This document shows positions 14,660-22,561 of a DNA stretch of 46,947 bases, piece by piece; the first letter of the stretch is position 1; each line of letters starts with the position of its first letter. This stretch comes from GWC2-40-17 sp035400705 (GTDB taxonomy: Bacteria; Patescibacteriota; Patescibacteriia; Magasanikbacterales; UBA10003). The notes under the pieces are model-generated. The model saw only the letters and a list, made by a program, of their open reading frames with translations. It did no database searches and was not told the DNA's origin. The stretch is from the NCBI GenBank assembly GCA_035400705.1, contig DAOMZV010000002.1:1-46947 (forward strand), in the 5' to 3' direction. A program made the position numbers and the translations under genes.

Positions 14660-16729
14660 TTAGATGTCTAGTTCTTTAACTGATTTGGCATGGGTTTGAA
14701 TAAATTTACGACGCGGTTCAACTTCGTCACCCATTAAAATATCAAATATTTCATCTGCTTTTGCTGCATCTTCAATAGTGATTTGGCGCATCGTGCGGGT
14801 GGTTGGGTCCATGGTAGTCTCCCAAAGCTGATCTGGGTTCATTTCACCCAAACCTTTGTAACGCTGAATATTGATTTTTACCCCACCGATAGTGGCGGAA
14901 GATTCTCCCTCGGGATTTTCTTCCGTAGTGGTTTCAGCTTCCTCCGCTTCTTCGGCTTTAATTTTTTTCTTATCCACTACCTTGCTTTTGTTTTTAGTAA
15001 ATTCAGCTACAATTTTATCCCTTTCCTCGTCGGAAAAAGCATAATGTGATTCTTTGCCACATTGAATTTTAAACAACGGTGGTTGGGCAATATAGATATG
15101 ACCATTGGTAATGAGTTGTGGAAAATGACGGAAAAATAAAGTTAAAAGTAGAGTGCGAATATGAGCGCCGTCCACATCAGCATCAGTCATAATGATAATG
15201 CGATGATAGCGCAATCTAGAGATATCAAACATTTCACCAATGTTAGTTCCAAAAGCAATAATTAAAGATTTTAATTCGGCGTTAGCTAGAATTTTATCAA
15301 TTCTAGCTCTTTCAATATTAAGAATTTTACCACGCAAAGGTAAGATAGCTTGGTTTTCACGATTACGTCCTTGTTTGGCCGAACCTCCAGCTGAGTCTCC
15401 CTCAACAATATATAGTTCGGACACAGTTGCGTCTTTGGTTGAACAATCGGCTAGTTTACCTGGTAAGGTGAAACCCTCTAAAGCACCTTTTCTAATAACA
15501 GTGTCGCGAGCAATTTTAGCAGCTACTCTGGCTCTAGCAGCTAAAATACACTTGCCAATAATAGCTTCCGCATCCTTGGGGTGTTCTTCTAGCCAGGTGG
15601 CAAAAGCTTCACCAAAAACAGTTTCAACAGCCGTTTTAACTTCAGGATTACCCAGTTTGGCCTTGGTCTGTCCCTCAAATTGAGGATTTTTTAATTTGAC
15701 AGAAATGACTGTAGTTAATCCTTCTCGGACATCTTCACCAGTCAGATTTTCATCCTTTTCTTTTAAAATTCCTTTGCCTCGAGCATAAGCATTTAAAGTT
15801 CTGGTTAGGGCAGTTCTAAAACCAACCAGGTGCATACCACCTTCTGGGTTGTAAATATTATTAGCAAAGGCAAAAACTAATTCTTTGAAATCTTCAACAT
15901 AACGCAAAGCCATTTCAACTTGTAAATCATCATCTAATTTTTTATCAACATAAAAAATATTGTCATGTTTTGGTTCTTGTTGGCGATTAAGATGACGGAC
16001 ATAGGAAGAAATACCACCTTCAAAATAGAAAATGTAAGATTGTAAATTTTGTTTATCACGTTCATCAATTACAATAATTTTTACACCTTTAGTCAGATAG
16101 GCTTGCTGGCGCAAATGATCTAAAACGGTTTTCCAATCAAACTCTATAGTTTCAGTAAAGATTTTAGGATCGGGCTGAAAAGTAATAATAGTGCCGTGAT
16201 CTTTGGTTTTTCCAGCTTGCTTAACTTTGTATTGAGGTTTACCAAAAGCATATTCTTGAACATAAACGCCACCGTCACGATGGACCTCGGCTTTCATCCA
16301 AGAGGAGAGAGCATTAACCACAGAAACACCCACACCATGCAAACCACCGGAAACTTTGTAACCGCCACCGCCAAATTTACCGCCGGCATGTAATTTAGTT
16401 AAAACCAATTCCAAAGCAGAAACTTTGTATTGTTTGTGTAGATCTGCTGGAATACCACGGCCATTATCGATAACTGAAATTTTATTATCAGGTAAAATTT
16501 TGACTGTGATTTCATTACAATGACCAGCCATAGCTTCATCTAAAGAGTTATCTACTACTTCCCAAATTAGATGGTGTAGACCAGTAGAACCTGTAGAACC
16601 AATGTACATACCTGGACGTTGTCGGACTGGTTCCAAACCTTCCAAAACTGTGATATTTTGGGCAGTATAACCGCCATCAGCTGTTGGTTTTTTTACTTTT
16701 TTGCTGTCTGTATTTTTTTCTTTTGCCAT
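14660..16729 (-). CDS. gyrB: DNA gyrase subunit B
   Basis: GyrB is the ATPase and Toprim subunit of DNA gyrase. The 689-residue protein shows the GHKL ATPase motifs (EVVDNSLDEA, DNGRGIP, GGLHGVGVSVVNALS), the QTKAKLGN segment, and the Toprim motifs EGDSAGGSAKQGR and MTDADVDGAHIRTLLLTLFFR. The C-terminal QRYKGLGEMNPDQLWETTMDP identifies GyrB rather than ParE-only relatives. A Lys/Glu-rich insertion of about 40 residues separates the Toprim core from that tail. It has its own promoter, divergent from the gene at 16886; gyrA is not here. Confidence 0.96.
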   Translation of the reverse strand: MAKEKNTDSKKVKKPTADGGYTAQNITVLEGLEPVRQRPGMYIGSTGSTGLHHLIWEVVDNSLDEAMAGHCNEITVKILPDNKISVIDNGRGIPADLHKQYKVSALELVLTKLHAGGKFGGGGYKVSGGLHGVGVSVVNALSSWMKAEVHRDGGVYVQEYAFGKPQYKVKQAGKTKDHGTIITFQPDPKIFTETIEFDWKTVLDHLRQQAYLTKGVKIIVIDERDKQNLQSYIFYFEGGISSYVRHLNRQQEPKHDNIFYVDKKLDDDLQVEMALRYVEDFKELVFAFANNIYNPEGGMHLVGFRTALTRTLNAYARGKGILKEKDENLTGEDVREGLTTVISVKLKNPQFEGQTKAKLGNPEVKTAVETVFGEAFATWLEEHPKDAEAIIGKCILAARARVAAKIARDTVIRKGALEGFTLPGKLADCSTKDATVSELYIVEGDSAGGSAKQGRNRENQAILPLRGKILNIERARIDKILANAELKSLIIAFGTNIGEMFDISRLRYHRIIIMTDADVDGAHIRTLLLTLFFRHFPQLITNGHIYIAQPPLFKIQCGKESHYAFSDEERDKIVAEFTKNKSKVVDKKKIKAEEAEEAETTTEENPEGESSATIGGVKINIQRYKGLGEMNPDQLWETTMDPTTRTMRQITIEDAAKADEIFDILMGDEVEPRRKFIQTHAKSVKELDI

Positions 16730-16755
16730 AATTTCTTTAGATAAATGATTGTCTT

Positions 16756-16784
16756 ATTATAACAAGTTTTAAGGAAAGAAGCAA
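16756..16784 (-). promoter_or_regulatory. Promoter of gyrB
   Basis: On the minus strand TTGCTT (16779-16784) and a perfect TATAAT (16756-16761) are 17 bases apart, with TGT before the -10 box. Confidence 0.75.
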
Positions 16785-16813
16785 TGATTTTATTGTCTTT
16801 GACAATTGGAGAT

Positions 16814-16842
16814 TTGACTTTTTTTCTTTGCTCTGCTAGACT
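16814..16842 (+). promoter_or_regulatory. Promoter of the unknown gene at 16886
   Basis: TTGACT (16814-16819) and TAGACT (16837-16842) are 17 bases apart. A leader of about 37 bases with AAAGGGG precedes the ATG. Confidence 0.7.
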
Positions 16843-16885
16843 TTGTTTTTAATAGTTATTTGTCAATTCAATCAAAGGGGAAAAA

Positions 16886-17428
16886 ATGGGAACAACAGGA
16901 ACAGCTACAACGATTTCTACCATTGAAAGTAACAACTGGTCACGGTGTTGCGTTAAGCCGTTTGTGACCGATGCGAAATTCTTTATCGAAAATGGAACTA
17001 AATTGGTCAATCAGGAGGAGCTTAATCACTTGATTGATTGCGACGCCGATCCTTTAGTGCCGCGAGACTGGAAGGTTCATTCTCATCGGCGTCGGGGTAT
17101 GTTAGGCTGGAATCCACAAAAAATTAAGTTGTTTTTTGCTCCGGAGCAGACAGGCAGTTCAACCATTGAAGGTCTGGAACTTTTTAAGCGTTTACGAACT
17201 GAGAGAGTTCTTAATGCCAATGTTCTGGATTATTTACTACAACATCGGGAGCTTATTCCTGAAGAATGGAAGGATTATACAGTGTATTTTTGGGGGACTG
17301 TGTATATCCGGTGCGGTGAATTAGTAGTTCGCTGTTTGTTTTGGAACGGTTTTAATTGGTTAGAAGACTTTGATACGTTGGATCTGAGTTGGAACGACGA
17401 AGAACCAACAGTAATTTACCAGCCCTAA
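16886..17428 (+). CDS. Unknown protein with the NANVLDYLL/YFWGT domain
   Basis: I cannot assign a function to this 180-residue soluble protein. Its core has IDCDA (50-54), WKVHSH, a WxPxKI segment (75-80), VLNANVLDYLL (108-118), LIPEEWK (123-129) and YFWGT (134-138). The same blocks in the same order occur in the C-terminal half of the protein at 27859-28824, so the two are paralogues. Similar proteins are, to my knowledge, frequent and unnamed in CPR genomes. The N-terminal 20 residues are Thr/Ser-rich and low in complexity. The gene is a stand-alone unit with its own promoter, a Shine-Dalgarno sequence AAAGGGG and a long-loop terminator. Confidence 0.88.
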   Translation: MGTTGTATTISTIESNNWSRCCVKPFVTDAKFFIENGTKLVNQEELNHLIDCDADPLVPRDWKVHSHRRRGMLGWNPQKIKLFFAPEQTGSSTIEGLELFKRLRTERVLNANVLDYLLQHRELIPEEWKDYTVYFWGTVYIRCGELVVRCLFWNGFNWLEDFDTLDLSWNDEEPTVIYQP

Positions 17429-17431
17429 CCT

Positions 17432-17483
17432 AAGACTCTTGTCTAGCCAGAATAACTTCTGCGTTCGGCAAGAGTCTTTTTTA
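17432..17483 (+). terminator. Long-loop terminator of the 16886 gene
   Basis: A 10-bp outer stem AAGACTCTTG/CAAGAGTCTT (17432-17441 with 17469-17478) encloses a second small hairpin CAGAA/TTCTG and is followed by T to 17482. Confidence 0.85.
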
Positions 17484-17496
17484 TTATTTTTGATTT

Positions 17497-17505
17497 TGTT
17501 ATAAT
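17497..17505 (+). promoter_or_regulatory. Extended -10 promoter of the 17517-rodA unit
   Basis: TGT-TATAAT lies 11 bases before the ATG. The expected -35 position (17477-17482) is the T-run of the preceding terminator. Confidence 0.6.
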
Positions 17506-17516
17506 AATTGTAGATT

Positions 17517-18362
17517 ATGACTGATCAATTTGAAAAATTAAATGGCACTGGAGAAGAGCTAACTGAAAAGCAGTTGAAATGGGGCTATTGGTTAACAGTG
17601 AATCGGCCGAACTTTTATAAAGGTTTGATTATTTTTTTAATTGTCTTTAATGTTTTGCTCGGTGGTTATAACTTATATTATTGGGGCAATTATTTATTCT
17701 TTGGTTACACTGAAGACCAAAAAATGTTAACGGCTTTGCGTTCTAATGTTTCTCGTTCTGCCAATTTATTAGAGAGATTTAGTGCCAAATCTTTAACTGT
17801 GGGTGGAGTTACTTCTTTTGCGGTGGGAGATAAAATTGATGCGTTGGCTCTAATTTCCAATCCTAACTCTTCTTTTATTGCCAATATCGAATATACCTTT
17901 TTATTAAATGGCCAGACCGTAGGCAGACGTCAGTCTTTTGTTTTGCCAGGAGAAAATAAATATTTGGCCGAGCTGGGTATTAAAGGTGGAGGCTCAATCG
18001 GTTTCAATTTAGTGAAAGTTTCATGGCAAAGAATTTCTTCTACTAAAATTAACAATCCGGCTAGTTTTAAAGATACTCATTTGCAATTTGAAGTTTTTGA
18101 TTTTAAGTATGCTAATAGTGGTTTTTATCGGGTGAGTTTTAATTTAAAAAATAGTTCAGTTTATAATTTTTATCGGGCCGAGTTTTTAATTTTATTAAAA
18201 AACTACGAAAATATTGTTGGAGTGGAAAAAATTGTTGTTGATAATTTTCAATCCGAAGAAGTTCGTCCGATAGAAGTGGTAGTTAGTTCTGGAATAAATC
18301 CTAATAGTTTGCAACTGGTGCCTAATATTAATGTATTTGACGACTCAGTTTACTCTAGATAA
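17517..18362 (+). CDS. Single-span membrane-anchored protein of unknown function
   Basis: The 281-residue protein has a charged N-terminal tail, one membrane segment at about 36-58 (KGLIIFLIVFNVLLGGYNLY) and a large, presumably extracytoplasmic, beta-rich domain with no Cys. The outer part alternates hydrophobic and polar residues in a way that suggests a beta-sandwich. It lies 32 bases upstream of rodA on the same strand, so it may belong to the cell-elongation machinery; this is context only. The -10 box is so close that the mRNA is probably leaderless. Confidence 0.82.
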   Translation: MTDQFEKLNGTGEELTEKQLKWGYWLTVNRPNFYKGLIIFLIVFNVLLGGYNLYYWGNYLFFGYTEDQKMLTALRSNVSRSANLLERFSAKSLTVGGVTSFAVGDKIDALALISNPNSSFIANIEYTFLLNGQTVGRRQSFVLPGENKYLAELGIKGGGSIGFNLVKVSWQRISSTKINNPASFKDTHLQFEVFDFKYANSGFYRVSFNLKNSSVYNFYRAEFLILLKNYENIVGVEKIVVDNFQSEEVRPIEVVVSSGINPNSLQLVPNINVFDDSVYSR

Positions 18363-18394
18363 AATGCGATAGACGGTTTATTAGCTATTTGACT

Positions 18395-19492
18395 ATGCCT
18401 CATCGCAGGTTTTCTAAAATCATTGAATATTATGATTGGTGGCTTATTGCCGCTGTTTTTTTATTGTCTCTTTTTGGTTTAGCCGCCCTGTATAGTGTGG
18501 GCCTCGGTCGGTCTGAAACTAATTTTTTAGAATTTAAAAAGCAGTTGGTTTTTTTACTTGCTGGTCTGGGTTTGGCCTTGGGAGTGGGGCGGATGAATTT
18601 TTCTTTTTTTCGAACCTATGCTAAACCGTTTTACTTTTTTTCCCTACTCTTGCTTATTGGGGTGTTATTTTTTGGCCGAGTAATTAATGGGACTAAAGGT
18701 TGGTTTGTGTTCGGCAGTTTTTCTTTTCAACCCGTGGAGTTAGCCAAGGTGGCTGTGGTTTTAATTTTAGCCCTTTTTGCCAGTCAAAAGGCTAGAAGTT
18801 TTAAGACTGGAGGTTTTTTTGTCGGGACTATTTTTTTAATTGCCTTGCCCGCCAGTTTGGTTTTGCTGCAACCAGATTTGGGTTCATCGTTAATTATTGG
18901 CGGTATTTGGTTAATGACTATTTTAGCCGCCGGAGTACGTAAGCGTTATTTATTAGGTCTTTTAGTGTGTCTGGTTATTGGTTTTTTTGTGGCTTGGTCT
19001 TTTTTATTTAAAGATTATCAACGCGATCGTTTTTTAACTTTTGTTAATCCTTATCATGATCCTTATGGTCGTGGCTACAACGTGATTCAGTCAATTATCG
19101 CTGTTGGCTCGGGACAATTTTTAGGTCGGGGGCTGGGCTTTGGGTCGCAAAGTCAATTACGTTTTTTGCCGGAAAATCAAACTGATTTTATTTTTGCGGT
19201 TATTGGTGAAGAGTTAGGTTTTGTTGGTGTGTCCTTTGTTTTAATTTTATACAGTTTATTATTTTATCGTTTACTGTTAATTGCTTTAAAAACTACTGAT
19301 GATTTTGTGCTCTTTTCTTCTTTAGGTATTTTGGCTTTATTTTTCTGTCATTTTTTGATTAATATTGGAATGAATATTGGCATTATGCCAGTGACAGGTA
19401 TTACTCTGCCATTTTTAAGCGCAGGTGGTTCATCTTTATTAATTAATTTTTTATTGATTGGGCTAGCCGAATCTTTAGCTAGAGCAAGATAG
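18395..19492 (+). CDS. rodA: RodA-like SEDS peptidoglycan glycosyltransferase
   Basis: SEDS proteins polymerise lipid II; RodA acts in side-wall growth with a class B penicillin-binding protein. The 365-residue protein has about ten membrane segments and the family blocks GTKGWFVFGSFSFQPVELAK, LLQPDLGSSLIIGG, the FVNPYHDPYGRGYNVIQSIIAVGSGQFLGRG loop (shown here as FVNPYHDP then GYNVIQS) and GITLPFLSAGGSSL. A TTG two codons upstream (18389) is in frame, but ATG at 18395 fits the family start. FtsW is the alternative name; neighbours do not include division genes. Confidence 0.92.
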   Translation: MPHRRFSKIIEYYDWWLIAAVFLLSLFGLAALYSVGLGRSETNFLEFKKQLVFLLAGLGLALGVGRMNFSFFRTYAKPFYFFSLLLLIGVLFFGRVINGTKGWFVFGSFSFQPVELAKVAVVLILALFASQKARSFKTGGFFVGTIFLIALPASLVLLQPDLGSSLIIGGIWLMTILAAGVRKRYLLGLLVCLVIGFFVAWSFLFKDYQRDRFLTFVNPYHDPYGRGYNVIQSIIAVGSGQFLGRGLGFGSQSQLRFLPENQTDFIFAVIGEELGFVGVSFVLILYSLLFYRLLLIALKTTDDFVLFSSLGILALFFCHFLINIGMNIGIMPVTGITLPFLSAGGSSLLINFLLIGLAESLARAR

Positions 19493-19509
19493 ATAATATT
19501 TTTTTATTT

Positions 19510-19518
19510 TGTTATAAT
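19510..19518 (+). promoter_or_regulatory. Extended -10 promoter of the zinc-ribbon gene
   Basis: TGT-TATAAT ends eight bases before the ATG at 19527, implying a leaderless transcript. No good -35 box is seen. Confidence 0.6.
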
Positions 19519-19526
19519 AAGGATAT

Positions 19527-19883
19527 ATGCAGAACCTCTCTTCTTTTTTTGATGAAGGCATAAAAATTATCAGTTTTTGTCCTTTATGTCAGGCCAAGCA
19601 GGAAAAAATGTCGGTTAATATTCTTGAAAAAAATGAAACTGCTAGACTGATTCATTTGGTTTGCCAAAATTGTCAGGCCGCAGTTTTAGCTTTGGTAACA
19701 ATTTCACCAGCCGGGCTTAATTCTTTGGGAATGATTACCGATTTATCAGCTGGTGAAGTACTAAAATTTAAAGACAACGGTCCTTTAGAGGCCGATGATG
19801 TGCTTAGTTTTTATCAAAGTCAAAAAAAGAATAAATTCTGGCTAAAAGAGTTATTAAATGAGCCTGTGGGAGAAAAGGCTTGA
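19527..19883 (+). CDS. Small zinc-ribbon-like protein of unknown function
   Basis: The 118-residue protein has two Cys pairs, CPLC near residue 18 and CQNC near residue 46, that can form a zinc ribbon. The rest is soluble and includes a DADDVLSFYQ-like C-terminal helix region (LEADDVLSFYQ). Comparable small proteins occur in CPR genomes without a known role. It stands between rodA and rplY with its own leaderless-type promoter, and its TGA stop overlaps the -35 box of the rplY promoter. Confidence 0.8.
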   Translation: MQNLSSFFDEGIKIISFCPLCQAKQEKMSVNILEKNETARLIHLVCQNCQAAVLALVTISPAGLNSLGMITDLSAGEVLKFKDNGPLEADDVLSFYQSQKKNKFWLKELLNEPVGEKA

Positions 19884-19908
19884 CTTAAAAGCGTTTTTAC
19901 TATAAACT
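19880..19908 (+). promoter_or_regulatory. Promoter of rplY
   Basis: TTGACT (19880-19885) overlaps the stop codon of the gene before. TAAACT (19903-19908) is 17 bases away; TATAAA at 19901 with a 15-base spacer is the alternative. Confidence 0.65.
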
Positions 19909-19938
19909 AGGGTTACTCTTAGTTTATTTTTATTAAAT

Positions 19939-20601
19939 ATGTCCAATTTAACTTTAAATGCCCAAAAAAGAAGCGAAGATTTAAAAATGAAAGACCTTCG
20001 TGAGGCTAGAAAAATCCCTGCTGTTGTTTACGGTCACGGTTTTAAAAATTTAAATATTGTTTTAGAGTATTTAAATTTTGAACGTGTTTATCAGCAAGTT
20101 GGTTTTAGTGGTTTGGTTGATTTAGTAATTGAAGGCGAAAAACCGTTAAAGGTTTTGATTCAAGATTTTCAGTTAGACCCTTTAACTAATAAATTTACTC
20201 ACGCCGATTTACACACGGTTAAAATGGATGAAAAAATTAAAACTGAAATTAAATTATCTTTTGTTGGTGAGGCTCCAGCTGTTAAGGGCTTGGGTGGTAC
20301 TTTGGTAAAGAGCTTTTCCGAATTACCAGCCGAATGTTTACCTCAAGATTTAGTTAATGAAATTGCCGTAGACATTTCTTCTTTAAAAGAATTCGGCAGT
20401 GTTATTCATGTTAAAGATGTGGTTGTTTCTAAGGGAATTAAAATTTTAGCCAACCCCGATGATGTTATTGTTACTGTCGTTGAGTCTAAGGTTGAAGATG
20501 AAGCAGTAGCTCCAGTGGCTGATTTAAGTCAAATTAAAACTGAAGCTGAAGAAAAAAGAGAAAAGAAAGCAGCTGAAAAGAAAGAAGAAGAAACCAAATA
20601 G
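19939..20601 (+). CDS. rplY: 50S ribosomal protein L25/general stress protein Ctc
   Basis: L25 binds 5S rRNA. The 220-residue length is that of the two-domain TL5/CTC form: an N-terminal L25 domain (RSEDLKMKDLREARKIPAVVYGHG, shown in part) and a C-terminal beta domain with HADLHTVKMDEKI, VGEAPAVKGLGGTLV and IHVKDV. A Lys/Glu/Ala-rich tail of about 35 residues ends the protein. It has its own promoter and is followed 41 bases later by the DUF3048 gene. Confidence 0.95.
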   Translation: MSNLTLNAQKRSEDLKMKDLREARKIPAVVYGHGFKNLNIVLEYLNFERVYQQVGFSGLVDLVIEGEKPLKVLIQDFQLDPLTNKFTHADLHTVKMDEKIKTEIKLSFVGEAPAVKGLGGTLVKSFSELPAECLPQDLVNEIAVDISSLKEFGSVIHVKDVVVSKGIKILANPDDVIVTVVESKVEDEAVAPVADLSQIKTEAEEKREKKAAEKKEEETK

Positions 20602-20642
20602 TTGGTTGGTTCAGAGTTTGTCCAGCTCAGTAATAATTTTTT

Positions 20643-21692
20643 ATGAATTTTTTCTGGAAAAAAAGTTTTTCCAAAACACAACGCTACTTATTTTTGGTAG
20701 CGTTGTTTGCTATTGTTTTAAGTTTAATTTTTGTAGTAATTTTTAAATATAACCTAACCAAACAGGGACAAGAAAAAGATAATATAATTGGTACTGAGGA
20801 AGAAAAAATTGAAGAGTCTACCACTTCGACACTGAGTTTTTTGAACGGGGTTGTTGTTCCGTTGGAAATTACTTCTAGTTGCGCCGCGGTGATGATTGAC
20901 AACGCACCAGAGGTGGAAAAACAGTTTGGATTGAATGCCGCTGCCTTAGTTTATGAAGCGCCAGTAGAAGGTGGACGAACCAGGTTTATGGCTGTCTATC
21001 ATCTAACCACTTCTACGGAACAGTTTATTGGACCAGTGAGAAGTGCTCGGCCGTATTATTTAGATTGGGTGCAAGAATTAAATTGTTTGTATACTCACGT
21101 TGGTGGCAGTCCGGAAGCCTTACAAAAAATTAAAACTGCTAATATTTTTGATCTTAATGAATTTTATAATGGCAACTATTTTTGGCGCAGCAAAAATTAT
21201 GTCGCGCCTCATAGCACTTTTACTTCGTTAGAGAATTTAGCTGCCGCTTTTGAAAAAAATAAAACTGAGGTGGTAGAAAGTGAGGTTTCTCGTTGGTTAT
21301 TTGCTAAAACGGAAACTAAAGATTTAGAATCCGGGGAAGGTTTCTTTGAAGAAAAAATTGGCGAGTCAAAAATAGCTTGGCAATTTGATCAAAATTTAAA
21401 AAACTGGAAACGTTTGGTTGAGGGAAAAAGCGTCCAAGATGAAGAGGGTACTGTTAAGGCCAAAAATGTGGTTTTTCAATATGTTTCAGCTAAAGTTTTG
21501 GACCAAGAAGGTCGTTTATCTTTAACTACAGTTGGTCGTGGTAAGGCGGTAATTTTAAAAGGTTCTAGAGTAATTAAAGGCACCTGGGAAAAAACCGGCA
21601 CCCAAGAAAGAACTAAATTTTTTGGTCCTGATACTAAAGAAATTGAGTTTAATCCCGGGCTTACTTGGGTGGAAATTGTGCCTCAATTTTAA
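20643..21692 (+). CDS. DUF3048 (YerB-like) membrane-anchored protein
   Basis: The N-terminus has one membrane segment at about 14-34, then a 35-residue charged linker and an extracytoplasmic domain with the DUF3048 features: AVMIDNAPEVEKQFGL, ALVYEAPVEGGRTRFMAVY, IGPVRSARPYYLDW, THVGGSPEAL and YVAPHSTFTS, ending GLTWVEIVPQ. YerB is a Bacillus lipoprotein; here a membrane anchor without a lipobox Cys replaces the lipid. Its biochemical role is unknown. It converges on prmC with the two stop codons sharing TTAA. Confidence 0.9.
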   Translation: MNFFWKKSFSKTQRYLFLVALFAIVLSLIFVVIFKYNLTKQGQEKDNIIGTEEEKIEESTTSTLSFLNGVVVPLEITSSCAAVMIDNAPEVEKQFGLNAAALVYEAPVEGGRTRFMAVYHLTTSTEQFIGPVRSARPYYLDWVQELNCLYTHVGGSPEALQKIKTANIFDLNEFYNGNYFWRSKNYVAPHSTFTSLENLAAAFEKNKTEVVESEVSRWLFAKTETKDLESGEGFFEEKIGESKIAWQFDQNLKNWKRLVEGKSVQDEEGTVKAKNVVFQYVSAKVLDQEGRLSLTTVGRGKAVILKGSRVIKGTWEKTGTQERTKFFGPDTKEIEFNPGLTWVEIVPQF

Positions 21693-22561
21693 ATAGTAAT
21701 CATGACTAGCCGAGTGAGTTTGGCTAAATCTTTTTTAAATTCTACTTGAGTTGTCGGTAGAATTTTTTTAATTAACAATTTAATTTTCTTTTCTTGGTCG
21801 GGGTCTATTTCTAGAAAAACAATTCCCTGTTTGAGTCTGTTTTGTTTTATTTGTTTCAAAAAACGTCGATAAAAAAATAATCCTTCGCGACCGCCATCTA
21901 AAGCTTGGTGTGGCTCTTTTTGAATACTTTTTTCTTTTAGTTGTTTAGGGGTTAAATAGGGGAGGTTAGCTGTAATTAAAAAAAATGAGTCGAGGTTTTT
22001 GGCCATGACTTTTTTAAGAGGTGTTAAAAGATCACCTAGAAAAAATTTGATTTTAATTTTGTTGAGTTGGGAATTTTTTTTAGCCACAATTAGAGCCACT
22101 GGAGAGATGTCGGTGGCAAAAGTTGGCAAGTGGAGAGGTACAATATTTTTATTAATGGCAATAGGTAAACAACCAGAACCGGTTCCAATATCAAATAAGA
22201 TAAGGTTTTTATTTTTAGCTTGAGATTTGATTTGACTAATGACCTCGGTAACTAAAAGTTCACTATCAGGTCGAGGCACTAAAACATTTTGGTTAACTTT
22301 GAAAGTTAGATTATAAAAATTTTTTTCTCCAGTTAAATAAGCCACTGGCCAATTTTGGGCACGTCGCCTAATTAAAGTAATCAATTTTTTAGATTGAGTT
22401 GGAGTTAAGATTTTTTCTGGATGAGTAAATAAAAAAGAACGATCTTTTTTTAAGACAAACATTAAAAGCACTTCGGTGTCCAGATCTGCCGAAGTGCTAG
22501 AACTAATTAATTTTTGGCGACCCCATTTTAAGGCTTGGGCGATAGTCAATTTATTCTTCAT
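21689..22561 (-). CDS. prmC: Release factor glutamine methyltransferase PrmC
   Basis: PrmC methylates the Gln of the GGQ motif in release factors, and it sits directly downstream of prfA, overlapping it by 11 bases. The 290 residues include an N-terminal helical domain, VPRPDSELLV, the SAM-binding FDIGTGSGCLPIA, and the substrate motif, which reads ANLPYL where the family usually has NPPY. The Asn, second Pro and Tyr remain. The C-terminus converges with the DUF3048 gene and no terminator separates them. Confidence 0.95.
   Translation of the reverse strand: MKNKLTIAQALKWGRQKLISSSTSADLDTEVLLMFVLKKDRSFLFTHPEKILTPTQSKKLITLIRRRAQNWPVAYLTGEKNFYNLTFKVNQNVLVPRPDSELLVTEVISQIKSQAKNKNLILFDIGTGSGCLPIAINKNIVPLHLPTFATDISPVALIVAKKNSQLNKIKIKFFLGDLLTPLKKVMAKNLDSFFLITANLPYLTPKQLKEKSIQKEPHQALDGGREGLFFYRRFLKQIKQNRLKQGIVFLEIDPDQEKKIKLLIKKILPTTQVEFKKDLAKLTRLVMITI

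Noticed and set aside
17432..17483. Possible small structured RNA or tRNA-like element
   Set aside because: The outer stem ends in a T-run and it directly follows a stop codon; there is no acceptor stem, anticodon or CCA. It is best read as a terminator with a long loop.
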